A DNA stretch of 64,000 bases from Calothrix sp. FI2-JRJ7 (GTDB lineage Bacteria > Cyanobacteriota > Cyanobacteriia > Cyanobacteriales > Nostocaceae): contig JAHHGX010000068.1 in the NCBI GenBank assembly GCA_019359675.1, positions 160,568 through 224,567 of the forward strand, read 5' to 3'. Position 1 is the stretch's first letter. Each line of letters opens with the position of its first letter. Shown piece after piece: positions 43,918 through 51,176 of this stretch. A model generated the notes under the pieces. It saw nothing but the letters and a program-made list of their open reading frames with translations. It was not told the DNA's origin and searched no databases. The position numbers and the translations under genes were made by a program.

Positions 43918-44754
43918 ATGAAACGAACTGCAATAGCTCAAAACACGCTTTCAATTCTAGAAACTGGTCATTATATTCTAGAGAATCGTAATCAAGTTGA
44001 TATCACGCGAGAATTAGCATCCTGTGTAAATAACACAAAATGCTACAACCCTGATAATCTCTTAGATATCCAGCAAAAAGTTCTTTCTACTGCTCCTCAA
44101 TTATCAAATACTGATTTTGAAGTGAGGAATGAAACAACTTTGATGGCAGCAGAACGTATTGCACAAAGCAAACAATATCAAAGAATTGGTGTTCTCAATT
44201 TTGCTTCTGCTAAAAATCCTGGAGGTGGATTTCTTAAAGGCGCCCAAGCACAAGAAGAGAGTTTAGCACGTAGTAGCGGACTTTACCAAAGCCTTTTAAA
44301 ATGCCCTGAATACTATAATTATCATCGGGGTTATAAATCGCTTTTATACACTGATAGGATGATTTATTCTCCTGGTTGTCCAGTTTTTAAAGATGATGAG
44401 GGAGCGTTATTAGAGCAGCCTTATCTCGTTGATTTTATTACAAGTCCGGCGCCTAATGCTGGCGAGGTGAAAAGAAATCAACCGCAGGATGTTAATAAAA
44501 TACCTGAAGTGCTTCGAGTTCGTGGTAGTAAGTTATTGAGTTTAGCTGCTGATAATGGTTGTGATGCTTTAGTGTTAGGCGCCTGGGGATGTGGTGTATT
44601 TAGAAATGAGCCATCAATGGTTGCCCAAATGTTTGCTGATTTACTGTTACCCAATAATCCATTTTGGGGCAGATTTAAAAGCGTAGTTTTTTCAGTTTTT
44701 GACTCAAGCAAACAGCAAGATACATTTAGAGAATTTAACTCAAAGTTTTACTAA
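43918..44754 (+). CDS. TIGR02452-family protein, bacterial-type PARG
   Basis: 278 residues from ATG 43918. The macrodomain-fold signature of poly(ADP-ribose) glycohydrolases is present: NFASAKNPGGGFLKGAQAQE followed by E, i.e. GGG-x7-QEE (Gly102-104, Gln112, Glu113-114), plus VLGAWGCGVFRNEP near the C-terminus. Such enzymes hydrolyse ADP-ribose chains or remove ADP-ribose from protein or nucleic acid. The N-terminal PARG-type cap (MKRTAIAQNTLSIL) is also present. Only 4 bases separate its stop from the tRNA-Gly gene, so it is likely in the same transcript as the tRNAs and RNA ligase. Confidence 0.85.
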   Translation: MKRTAIAQNTLSILETGHYILENRNQVDITRELASCVNNTKCYNPDNLLDIQQKVLSTAPQLSNTDFEVRNETTLMAAERIAQSKQYQRIGVLNFASAKNPGGGFLKGAQAQEESLARSSGLYQSLLKCPEYYNYHRGYKSLLYTDRMIYSPGCPVFKDDEGALLEQPYLVDFITSPAPNAGEVKRNQPQDVNKIPEVLRVRGSKLLSLAADNGCDALVLGAWGCGVFRNEPSMVAQMFADLLLPNNPFWGRFKSVVFSVFDSSKQQDTFREFNSKFY

Positions 44755-44758
44755 ATAC

Positions 44759-44829
44759 GCGGATATGGTGTAACGGTAGCATGTGAGTCTTCCAAACTCT
44801 TGGTACGAGTTCGATGCTCGTTATCCGCT
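44759..44829 (+). tRNA. tRNA-Gly (TCC)
   Basis: Acceptor GCGGATA pairs with TATCCGC; anticodon loop CTTCCAA gives TCC (44791-44793); T-arm CGAG-TTCGATG-CTCG. Discriminator T; no CCA encoded. Starts 4 bases after the PARG stop. Confidence 0.9.
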
Positions 44830-44833
44830 TTAT

Positions 44834-44906
44834 GGGAGTATAGCTTAATGAATAGAGCATCCGGCTTCTACCCGGACGGTTGTAGGTTTAAGTCCTACTA
44901 CTCCTG
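44834..44906 (+). tRNA. tRNA-Arg (TCT)
   Basis: Acceptor GGGAGTA with TACTCCT (one G-T pair); anticodon stem TCCGG/CCGGA, loop CTTCTAC, anticodon TCT (44867-44869); T-arm GTAGG-TTTAAGT-CCTAC. Only 4 bases after tRNA-Gly, 36 before the RNA ligase start. Confidence 0.92.
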
Positions 44907-44941
44907 CTTTCATATACTATATTTGAGGAAAACCAAAATGA

Positions 44942-45682
44942 ATGGAATTACAACGAAAGCCTCTAGGTACTAAAAACTACGGTCACATCCCACACTTGCC
45001 TGGTTCTCGGATGGGTCCTGCTGATTACAAGTGTAATGAAGGTCAAAACCGTATTTCCACCGAGAAAGTGCGCGATAAACATGATAATGTCATCGTTCAA
45101 GAAAAGCTCGATGGTTCAAATGTGGGAATTGCCAGAATTGATGGCAAAATTTATTCTCTAACACGTGCGGGATACTTAGCTGATACATCTCCTTTTGAAC
45201 AGCATTGGTTATTTGCCAAGTGGGTACACAAACAAGAAGATAGGTTCCTAGCTGTTCTTAAAGATGGCGAACGATTATGTGGCGAATGGTTAGCACAAGC
45301 TCATGGTACTAGATATAACTTGCCACACGAGCCTTTTGTTGCATTTGACATTATGCAAGGTAAGCAAAGAGCCACTCTTGCAGAAGTAACCGAGCGTATA
45401 AAAGATTACGGTTTTATTCAACCACGTTTATTACATAGCGGAAATCCTTTCACCATCGAACAAGCTATAGAAGCAATTCAAGTTTCTGGACATGGCGCCG
45501 TTGACCCTGTTGAAGGTGCAATTTGGCGGGTTGAAAGAAACACATTAATCAGTCCAGGTAAAAGTTCCGAACGTGTATGGAAAGTTGACTTTCTAGTTAA
45601 ATATGTTCGTCCTAACAAGTTAGACGGAATCTACCTACCAGAACTCACTGGAAAAGAAGCTGTGTGGAACTGGCGAGAGTAA
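44942..45682 (+). CDS. ATP-dependent RNA ligase (Rnl2-like core)
   Basis: 246 residues with the nucleotidyltransferase motifs in order: motif I VQEKLDGSNVGI (nucleophilic Lys55), motif III CGEWLAQAHGTRYN (about 113-126), IIIa FVAFDI (132-137), motif IV VEGAIWRVER (190-199) and motif V VWKVDFLVKYVR (Lys214, Lys220). It joins RNA 3'-OH and 5'-phosphate ends after self-adenylation. It is shorter than T4 Rnl2 and lacks the C-terminal extension. Flanked on both sides by tRNA genes at 36 and 68 bases, which strongly suggests tRNA as substrate, as for phage ligases that repair anticodon-nuclease damage. Confidence 0.88.
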   Translation: MELQRKPLGTKNYGHIPHLPGSRMGPADYKCNEGQNRISTEKVRDKHDNVIVQEKLDGSNVGIARIDGKIYSLTRAGYLADTSPFEQHWLFAKWVHKQEDRFLAVLKDGERLCGEWLAQAHGTRYNLPHEPFVAFDIMQGKQRATLAEVTERIKDYGFIQPRLLHSGNPFTIEQAIEAIQVSGHGAVDPVEGAIWRVERNTLISPGKSSERVWKVDFLVKYVRPNKLDGIYLPELTGKEAVWNWRE

Positions 45683-45750
45683 GGGTGGGTAAACAGATAT
45701 CCTACAACCAAATCGAAAATTTATATAAACCCGCCCCCCAACAATATCAC

Positions 45751-45824
45751 GGGGTCATAGCTCAACTGGCTAGAGCGCTCCCCTTGCAAGGGAGAGGTTA
45801 GGGATTCAAGTTCCCTTGATTCCA
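45751..45824 (+). tRNA. tRNA-Ala (TGC)
   Basis: Acceptor GGGGTCA with TGATTCC (G-T pairs), anticodon stem CTCCC/GGGAG, loop CTTGCAA, anticodon TGC (45785-45787), T-arm GGGA-TTCAAGT-TCCC. First of eight tRNAs in tandem. Confidence 0.92.
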
Positions 45825-45827
45825 TGT

Positions 45828-45903
45828 GGCGCCAAAAGCCTAAGCGGTCGCGGCACTTGTTTGTGAAGCAAGTCATTAACGGGTTCAAGCCCCGTTTGGC
45901 GCC
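45828..45903 (+). tRNA. tRNA-His (GTG) with encoded G-1
   Basis: G at 45828 pairs with discriminator C at 45903, the histidine identity pair; acceptor GCGCCAA/TTGGCGC; anticodon stem CTTGT/GCAAG with loop TTGTGAA, anticodon GTG (45863-45865); T-arm ACGGG-TTCAAGC-CCCGT. A well-formed tRNA. Confidence 0.94.
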
Positions 45904-45910
45904 CATATAC

Positions 45911-45994
45911 GGAAGTTGTCCGGCATGGACGAGGACACCGTTTTGAACACGGCTGCGGTTTATACCGTCGAGAGTTCGATTCTCTCAACTTCCG
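45911..45994 (+). tRNA. tRNA-Ser (TGA)
   Basis: Acceptor GGAAGTT with AACTTCC, discriminator G; long variable arm (CTGCGGTTTATACCG region); anticodon TGA (45944-45946); T-arm GAGAG-TTCGATT-CTCTC. One mismatch at the top of the anticodon stem. Confidence 0.92.
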
Positions 45995-45998
45995 CTTA

Positions 45999-46071
45999 TC
46001 CACCTAAAGCCGAAAAGCGAGGCGCTGTGCTGATAACACAGAGTTAGAAGGGCAGTACCTTCTAGGTGGAC
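45999..46071 (+). tRNA. tRNA-Ile (GAT), aberrant arms
   Basis: Acceptor TCCACCT pairs perfectly with AGGTGGA; anticodon stem CTGTG/CACAG with loop CTGATAA, anticodon GAT (46032-46034). The T-stem AGAAG/CTTCT is intact but its loop is GGCAGTAC, lacking TTC, and the D-arm is short. Either a degenerate gene or a special structure. Confidence 0.65.
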
Positions 46072-46078
46072 TGGTAAT

Positions 46079-46161
46079 GGAAGATACTGCTCACTGGAGG
46101 GCAACCAGCCTCGAAAACTGGAGCAGGGTAATACCTGGAGGTTCGATACCTCTATCTTCCG
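46079..46161 (+). tRNA. tRNA-Ser (CGA)
   Basis: Acceptor GGAAGAT/ATCTTCC, discriminator G, long variable arm, T-arm GGAGG-TTCGATA-CCTCT (one G-T), loop CTCGAAA with anticodon CGA (46112-46114). One C-A mismatch closes the anticodon loop. Confidence 0.9.
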
Positions 46162-46178
46162 TTTCCTAACTAAACAAT

Positions 46179-46247
46179 CCCTCTACCAAGGGATTTGGCG
46201 CCGACTCTCCGATAGTTGGATGGGTAGTTCGACTCTACCTAGAGGGG
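46179..46247 (+). tRNA. tRNA-Arg (CCG), short D-arm
   Basis: Acceptor CCCTCTA with TAGAGGG; anticodon stem CGACT/AGTTG, loop CTCCGAT, anticodon CCG (46209-46211); T-arm GGTAG-TTCGACT-CTACC. D-arm reduced to CCAA-GGGAT-TTGG, so only 69 bases in total. Confidence 0.85.
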
Positions 46248-46268
46248 TTAAAGATTTTAGATTTACAT

Positions 46269-46355
46269 GGAAGGTGCTGCTATGTGGATGGCAACTAGTT
46301 TGGAGAACTAGAGTGCAGTAGAGATGCTGTAGAAGTTCGACTCTTCCACTTTCCG
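46269..46355 (+). tRNA. tRNA-Ser (GGA)
   Basis: Acceptor GGAAGGT with ACTTTCC (one G-T), discriminator G; anticodon stem CTAGT/ACTAG, loop TTGGAGA, anticodon GGA (46302-46304); long variable arm; TTCGACT T-loop. Third Ser tRNA of the array. Confidence 0.92.
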
Positions 46356-46358
46356 TAA

Positions 46359-46383
46359 GGGCGGGCATGGATGCCCGCTCCAC
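46359..46383. repeat. GGGCGGGCATGGATGCCCGC repeat between tRNAs
   Basis: Interspersed palindrome (GCGGGCAT..ATGCCCGC) followed by TCCACAAGA, the same family as at 17207 and 61799. It lies between tRNA-Ser and tRNA-Lys. Confidence 0.7.
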
Positions 46384-46409
46384 AAGAGAAAAACAAATAC
46401 AAATATTCT

Positions 46410-46481
46410 GGGTGGTTGGCAGAGCGGTTATGCAGCTGACTTTTAATCAGCACCATAGAGGTTCGATTCCTCTACCACCCA
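46410..46481 (+). tRNA. tRNA-Lys (TTT)
   Basis: Acceptor GGGTGGT with ACCACCC, discriminator A; anticodon stem GCTGA/TCAGC, loop CTTTTAA, anticodon TTT (46442-46444); T-arm GAGG-TTCGATT-CCTC. The EF-Tu start codon lies 36 bases after it. Confidence 0.94.
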
Positions 46482-46517
46482 CTTAACCTATATAAAACTA
46501 AAAGGAGTAAATAATGC

Positions 46518-47744
46518 ATGGCGCGCGCTAAGTTTAATCGGACTAAACCCCATGTAAATATTGGCACTATTGGTCATGTTGACCACGGTAAAACTACGTT
46601 GACGGCGGCTATTACAATGACTCTGGCTGCGCTTGGTTGGTCTGAGCCTACGGGATATGACCAAATTGACTCGGCGCCTGAAGAAAAGCAGCGCGGTATT
46701 ACAATTAATACTGCCCATGTTGAGTATGAAACAGCGTCACGTCATTATGCCCATGTAGATTGCCCAGGTCATGCTGATTATGTAAAAAACATGATTACAG
46801 GCGCCGCGCAAATGGATGGGGCAATATTAGTAGTATCTGCTGCCGATGGTCCGATGCCGCAGACGCGCGAGCATATTTTGCTAGCTAGGCAAGTAGGTGT
46901 ACCAAAGTTAGTAGTTTTCCTCAACAAGGAAGATATGGTTGATGACCTAGAACTTCTTGAATTAGTTGAATTAGAAGTTCGGGAATTGCTGAGTGAATAT
47001 AATTTCCCTGGTGATGAAATTCCTATCGTTCCTGGTTCAGGTTTATTAGCGCTCGAAAAAATGACTGCTAACCCTAAAACTTTACGCGGTCAGGATGTGT
47101 GGGTTGATAAAATCTATAGCTTGATGGATGCCGTAGATTCTTATATAACTACACCAGAACGAGAAGTTGATAAACCTTTCTTACTCGCTGTTGAAGATGT
47201 GTTCACAATTACTGGACGTGGTACGGTTGCTAGCGGTCGAGTTGAACGCGGCAAAATTAAAGTTGGTGATACTGTGGAATTAATAGGCGCCACTACTCGC
47301 ACTGCTACAGTTACAGGTGTGGAAATGTTCAAGCAAACGCTTGATGAAGCTATAGCTGGTGACCAAGTAGGTTTATTACTCCGAGGTGTGCAAAAGCATG
47401 AAGTTGAACGCGGAATGGTTATTGCGAAACCTGGTTCAATTACACCACATACCAAGATGAAATCAGAAGTTTATGTGCTTACAGAAAAAGAAGGTGGTCG
47501 TAAAACTCCTTTCTTTGCTGGGTATCGTCCGCAGTTCTTTGTACGAACTACAGATGTAACTGGTACTGTCCAAGCTTTTACCGCTGATGATGGTAGTGCA
47601 GCACAAATGGTCATGCCTGGTGATAGAGTTCAAATGACTGTTGAACTACTTGAACCTATTGCAGTTGAAGATGGTATGCGGTTTGCTATCCGTGAAGGTG
47701 GTCGTACTATCGGCGCTGGTATTGTTTCTAAGATTATTAATTAA
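46518..47744 (+). CDS. tuf: Elongation factor Tu, stand-alone copy beside the tRNA array
   Basis: 408 residues, complete: G1 GHVDHGKT (19-26), switch I RGITIN, G3 DCPGH (81-85), G4 NKED (136-139), domains 2 and 3 with [13 protein letters not shown] and [20 protein letters not shown]. It binds GTP and carries aminoacyl-tRNA to the ribosome. It is not in an str operon (no rpsL, rpsG, fusA or rpsJ nearby); AAGGAG at 46502-46507 precedes it and tRNA-Lys ends 36 bases upstream. It departs from the usual cyanobacterial sequence in places ([32 protein letters not shown] is shorter), so it looks like a second, divergent EF-Tu. Confidence 0.93.
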   Translation: MARAKFNRTKPHVNIGTIGHVDHGKTTLTAAITMTLAALGWSEPTGYDQIDSAPEEKQRGITINTAHVEYETASRHYAHVDCPGHADYVKNMITGAAQMDGAILVVSAADGPMPQTREHILLARQVGVPKLVVFLNKEDMVDDLELLELVELEVRELLSEYNFPGDEIPIVPGSGLLALEKMTANPKTLRGQDVWVDKIYSLMDAVDSYITTPEREVDKPFLLAVEDVFTITGRGTVASGRVERGKIKVGDTVELIGATTRTATVTGVEMFKQTLDEAIAGDQVGLLLRGVQKHEVERGMVIAKPGSITPHTKMKSEVYVLTEKEGGRKTPFFAGYRPQFFVRTTDVTGTVQAFTADDGSAAQMVMPGDRVQMTVELLEPIAVEDGMRFAIREGGRTIGAGIVSKIIN

Positions 47745-47749
47745 TCGTA

Positions 47750-47772
47750 GGGTGGGCACTGCCCACCTGACC
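47750..47772. repeat. GGTGGGCACTGCCCACC palindrome after tuf
   Basis: AGGTGGGCAGTGCCCACC-type palindrome (here GGGTGGGCACTGCCCACCTG), 6 bases after the tuf stop; a relative is at 31378. It may serve as a 3'-end hairpin. Confidence 0.65.
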
Positions 47773-47832
47773 ATTTCTGGAAACTTTAAAATACGCTTGT
47801 AGTATATAAGTAGCATATATGAGAAAAATACT

Positions 47833-48846
47833 ATGCAAGCTATAAACAGGCGCCCTTTACAGAATGATGAAGATTTACTAGCTATTACAAATCTTATCAA
47901 CGCTTGTAACGAGGTTGATAAATTGGATGATGGGGTATCCGTTCAAGAACTGCGTGAAGAATTTGATATGCCTTCGGTTGATAAAGCACGAGATTTACAG
48001 CTATGGGAAAATGAAGATGGTATATTAATTGGCTTTGGAAATTTGTGGATTACTGAACCCAATGAAGTTATTGATGGTTTTTTGAGTATTTATGTTCACC
48101 CAGAAGCGCGCGGTGAGTCATTTAGCGGAGTCGGTTTCCGTCCCGCCAAACTGACGAACCCGAAGGGTAATGGTTTAGAAACAGACATTATTGAATGGGC
48201 TTCCTTACGAATGCGTGAAGTTAAAATAGCACGTGGTTTCCCTGTAAAATTACGAACAGGCGCCCGTTCTACTCAAACCGAACGTATTCAACTTTTGGAA
48301 AATAATGGTTTTACACCTGACCGTTATTTTTTCAGAATGGAGCGTAATATAAATGAACCTATACCCGAAGTGCATTTTGCAAACGGGTTTAATTTGCGGT
48401 GTATGAACGGTGAACAAGATGTAGAAGCTTGGGTTGATTTACATAATAATTCTTTTATCGACCATTGGAATTTTCATCCAATAACGGTTGAAATGCTTAA
48501 ACATTGGCTTCAAGAATCTTCATATCGAAGTGATTTAAATTTAGTTGCTGTTACTGGTGATGATTCTTTTGTTGCACAATGTTATTGCTACATTAACCTT
48601 GAAAGCAACGCACGTACAGGACGTAACGAAGGTAATGTTGGTATTTTAGGTGTACGACGCGGTTTTAGAAAGATTGGATTAGGCAGGGCAATGTTACTAT
48701 CTGGTTTACATTGTCTGAAACAAGCTGGTGTAGATACTGTACGACTTGATGTTGATGCTGATAACCCTAACGGCGCCTTGCGTTTGTATGAGTCGGTTGG
48801 TTTCCAAAAAGTTTATACTAGTATTAACTTTCTACGTGATGTGTAG
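47833..48846 (+). CDS. Tandem GNAT acetyltransferase (MshD-like layout)
   Basis: 337 residues, two GNAT domains. The second (about 185-337) has an intact acetyl-CoA site (GVRRGFRKIGLGRAML) and the C-terminal VRLDVDADNPNGALRLYESV. In the first domain the acetyl-CoA motif is split: YVHPEARG is followed by about 18 residues (ESFSGVGFRPAKLTNPKG) before NGLETDIIEWA, an in-frame insertion. The layout recalls mycothiol synthase, but the substrate is unknown. It is 88 bases after tuf on the same strand and may belong to the same island. Confidence 0.82.
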   Translation: MQAINRRPLQNDEDLLAITNLINACNEVDKLDDGVSVQELREEFDMPSVDKARDLQLWENEDGILIGFGNLWITEPNEVIDGFLSIYVHPEARGESFSGVGFRPAKLTNPKGNGLETDIIEWASLRMREVKIARGFPVKLRTGARSTQTERIQLLENNGFTPDRYFFRMERNINEPIPEVHFANGFNLRCMNGEQDVEAWVDLHNNSFIDHWNFHPITVEMLKHWLQESSYRSDLNLVAVTGDDSFVAQCYCYINLESNARTGRNEGNVGILGVRRGFRKIGLGRAMLLSGLHCLKQAGVDTVRLDVDADNPNGALRLYESVGFQKVYTSINFLRDV

Positions 48847-48871
48847 AGACGCGATTTATGGCGTCTCTACA
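48842..48871. repeat. GTAGAGACG palindrome at the GNAT stop
   Basis: TGTAGAGACGCGATTTATGGCGTCTCTACA; the TAG of the GNAT gene is in its left arm. The region 48872-49135 has no gene that I can support. Confidence 0.75.
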
Positions 48872-49135
48872 TTTGTATTCTCTATCGGAAGAATGACGTG
48901 GTTCTAACTATAGATAAATCAATCTCATTCCGCAGATTGATTCATATTTAAACAGATAATTAGTAAAAGAATATTAGGCTTAATTTGAGTGAACTACAGT
49001 TAATTAGATTTTAGAAATTTATTTTTTCTATTTTGTTGCAAGGAGCGATAGTTAGTAAATTACTGATAATAGTTAATACTGCAACAACACTGTAGTTTTA
49101 GTATTTTTGCCGTTTTTTATCTAGAGAGTAGTTTG

Positions 49136-49480
49136 ATGATGAAGAATTTTGTACGTACTATCGTTATCGTTTTTACCTGTGCTTTCATCTTTTTGACAAA
49201 TGCGGTTCCTGCGTTTGCAATTGAAAGCTATCAAAGCGATGTCAGAGAAGGTGAAACACAGTTACTAGAAACTCAAAAGTTAACCGACGAAGTTTCAAGA
49301 TATGCACCTGGTAATCCAAATACGGAACAGACTCAAGAGCGCACGAACAATGGTGGTTTGAACGAAGTTCAGGGTACTGCTGATATTGATCAGATGAAGC
49401 GTCCTGAAAATTCTACTGAAGCAGTTTCTGTTGAAGATGAAATTAATAATTTGCTTGGTAAGGTGACTGGCAAAAAGTAA
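49136..49480 (+). CDS. Small secreted protein, helical
   Basis: 114 residues: signal peptide (VRTIVIVFTCAFIFLTNAVP, cleavage after AFA), then a charged, Gln/Glu/Asn-rich mature part (TQLLETQKLTDEVSRYAPGN, ENSTEAVSVEDEINNLLGKV). No recognised family. ATG 49136 or 49139 is preferred over the upstream TTG. Resembles in layout other small cyanobacterial periplasmic stress proteins, but that is only a resemblance. Confidence 0.6.
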   Translation: MMKNFVRTIVIVFTCAFIFLTNAVPAFAIESYQSDVREGETQLLETQKLTDEVSRYAPGNPNTEQTQERTNNGGLNEVQGTADIDQMKRPENSTEAVSVEDEINNLLGKVTGKK

Positions 49481-49491
49481 GAAATAATAAA

Positions 49492-49522
49492 TGTAGAGAC
49501 GTAATATATTACGTCTCCCCAC
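49492..49522. repeat. GTAGAGACG-type palindrome, degraded
   Basis: TGTAGAGACGTAATATATTACGTCTCCCCACA, with CTCCCC in place of CTCTAC on the right arm. A second TCACGTCTCCCCACA half is at about 49578. Confidence 0.7.
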
Positions 49523-49770
49523 AATAAATGTAGAGAATGTACAGACGTGTAAACCGGAGGTTTTCCCGCAGAGATTAATCACGTCTCCCCACAATCTGTA
49601 ATTTAATCATAAATGCTGTTGTAAACAATCTTGATAGCTAGAATAAGCTATTAAGATTTTTTTGTACCATAAGATAATTTCTTCATAAATCATAATATTA
49701 CCTTTGGTTGATGTTGTTTACCGCTTTATGAGCGAACCTAGAAATAGGAAAGCTAAGGAACGAAAAAAAC

Positions 49771-50310
49771 ATGCGTAAGCTAAATATTGGTTTAAGCGAA
49801 GAACAACGTAATGGTGTTGCCAAACTATTGAACGAAGATTTGGCAAATTCTTATCTATTATTGGTGAAAACCAAAAAATTCCACTGGGATGTAGTTGGTC
49901 CTCAATTCCGCACACTGCACCAGCTTTGGGAAGAACAGTACCAAGCATTGACCGAAACCATTGACTCAATTGCAGAGCGTGTTCGTACTCTGGGTGGTTA
50001 TCCTGTTGGTACAATGGAAGGATTCTTAAAAGTCACATCTCTTAAGGAAGACCCAGGTGATATTCCTGTCGCAACTGAAATGGTCGCACGCTTGGTAGAT
50101 GACCACGAGCAAATTATTCGCGGTTTACGTGAACATATCGACCAATGTAGCGAAAACTTCCATGACGAAGGTACTGCTGACTTCTTAACTGGTTTGATGG
50201 AAGGTCATGAACAAATGGCTTGGATGTTGCGTTCATTCATCGAAGGACAAGCGCTTCAACCAGATGGCAGTCAAGTTAACAACGCGATGAAAACTCCTGC
50301 TAACGTCTAA
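49771..50310 (+). CDS. dps: Dps-type ferritin-like DNA-protection protein
   Basis: 179 residues. Ferroxidase region KTKKFHWDVVGPQFRTLHQL with the conserved His and, downstream, the Glu-bearing helix QYQALTETIDSIAERVRTLG; HEQIIRGLREHIDQCSENFH and MEGHEQMAWMLRSFIEGQAL form the last helices. Dps dodecamers oxidise Fe(II) with hydrogen peroxide and shield DNA during stress. AAGGAACG precedes the ATG. Followed by a strong terminator hairpin. Confidence 0.93.
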   Translation: MRKLNIGLSEEQRNGVAKLLNEDLANSYLLLVKTKKFHWDVVGPQFRTLHQLWEEQYQALTETIDSIAERVRTLGGYPVGTMEGFLKVTSLKEDPGDIPVATEMVARLVDDHEQIIRGLREHIDQCSENFHDEGTADFLTGLMEGHEQMAWMLRSFIEGQALQPDGSQVNNAMKTPANV

Positions 50311-50408
50311 TCTCGATTGTGAAAAACGCATCTTAAAGATTCTGGGGTTGTAACTACCTATTGATTAAGTTAAGAATTTTCACAATGGCTATAGGTAGGG
50401 GAATCTCT

Positions 50409-50437
50409 AAGGGCGCAAATTTAATAATTGCGCCCTT
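50409..50437 (+). terminator. Rho-independent-type terminator after dps
   Basis: AAGGGCGCAA (50409-50418), 9-base loop, TTGCGCCCTT (50428-50437), followed by ATATTTTGTTTTG. Perfect 10-bp stem with a T-rich tail. Confidence 0.85.
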
Positions 50438-50493
50438 ATATTTTGTTTTGATTTACGTTTTACCAGGTGCATATTATCAGCAAGGAGTTTACT

Positions 50494-50765
50494 GTGTCAG
50501 AATACTAAGCTGAACGTACTATATCTGCTGTTTTTAAAGACCAAAAGCAATTAAATGATGTAATTCAACGTTTAATTGACCGAGGTGTTCCCAAAGACCA
50601 TATTTCGGTAATGGGAAGAAATTCCAGTCTGAAACCCGAATCGCTGATTTTATTACAAAACGCGATATTATTCTGGGTGGTCTGCGGCAAGGCGCCTTAT
50701 TTGGTTCGTTCTTTGGTTTGCTATTAGGTTTATTAACAGGTAAACCAGGATTCTTATCAAGGTAA
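50494..50765 (+). pseudogene. Decayed general-stress membrane protein gene
   Basis: With AAGGAG at 50482 and GTG 50494 the frame gives VSEY, an in-frame TAA, then [38 protein letters not shown]; a frameshift near 50625 moves to [20 protein letters not shown] then [19 protein letters not shown], and the frame ends at 50763-50765. The family (cyanobacterial glycine-zipper stress proteins found beside ferritin-like genes) is recognised by layout. Stop, frameshift and loss of the C-terminal half make it inactive. Confidence 0.7.
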
Positions 50766-51176
50766 TTTATAACTTGCTACACGTATCTTTAATTCACCGT
50801 TATTTGGGTCTGTGTCAAAAATAAAGGCGCCCTCTTCTTTTTCTTTACTTGACAAAAAATCGATTTGCTGTTCACCAGTTTGTTCAACCTCATTATTAAC
50901 TTTTAATTCAGCTAATATTTGTACTGATTCGGCGGTTTTATCACCGTCGTTTGTTATTTCAAACGGTACTTGGTATTTGCCGTTTGCTTGACGAATAGCT
51001 TCTTTTGTTTGCACTGAAAGGATAGGCGCCTGTTGTTTATCTGTAAGTCCTGTATATATAACTAAACCTACAATTCCTGATAAAATACATGTTGCGGCGC
51101 CGAAAGTTATCCATTCAGCAATTGTACGTTTCGCCTGTTCGTTTGTATTATTAAATTCTTGTTGAGCTTGATTCAT
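50757..51176 (-). CDS. TIGR02588-family membrane protein
   Basis: 139 residues: one membrane helix (about 20-46, [20 protein letters not shown]), then a beta-sandwich-like domain with [20 protein letters not shown] then LAELKV, as in the TIGR02588 family. Its ATG overlaps the stop of the TIGR02587 gene by 4 bases, so the two are translationally coupled; they are always seen as a pair. Its own end overlaps the decayed gene on the other strand. Confidence 0.82.
   Translation of the reverse strand: MNQAQQEFNNTNEQAKRTIAEWITFGAATCILSGIVGLVIYTGLTDKQQAPILSVQTKEAIRQANGKYQVPFEITNDGDKTAESVQILAELKVNNEVEQTGEQQIDFLSSKEKEEGAFIFDTDPNNGELKIRVASYKLP

Noticed and set aside
45721..46383. Minus-strand open frames across the tRNA block
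   Set aside because: They are fully explained as complements of tRNA genes.
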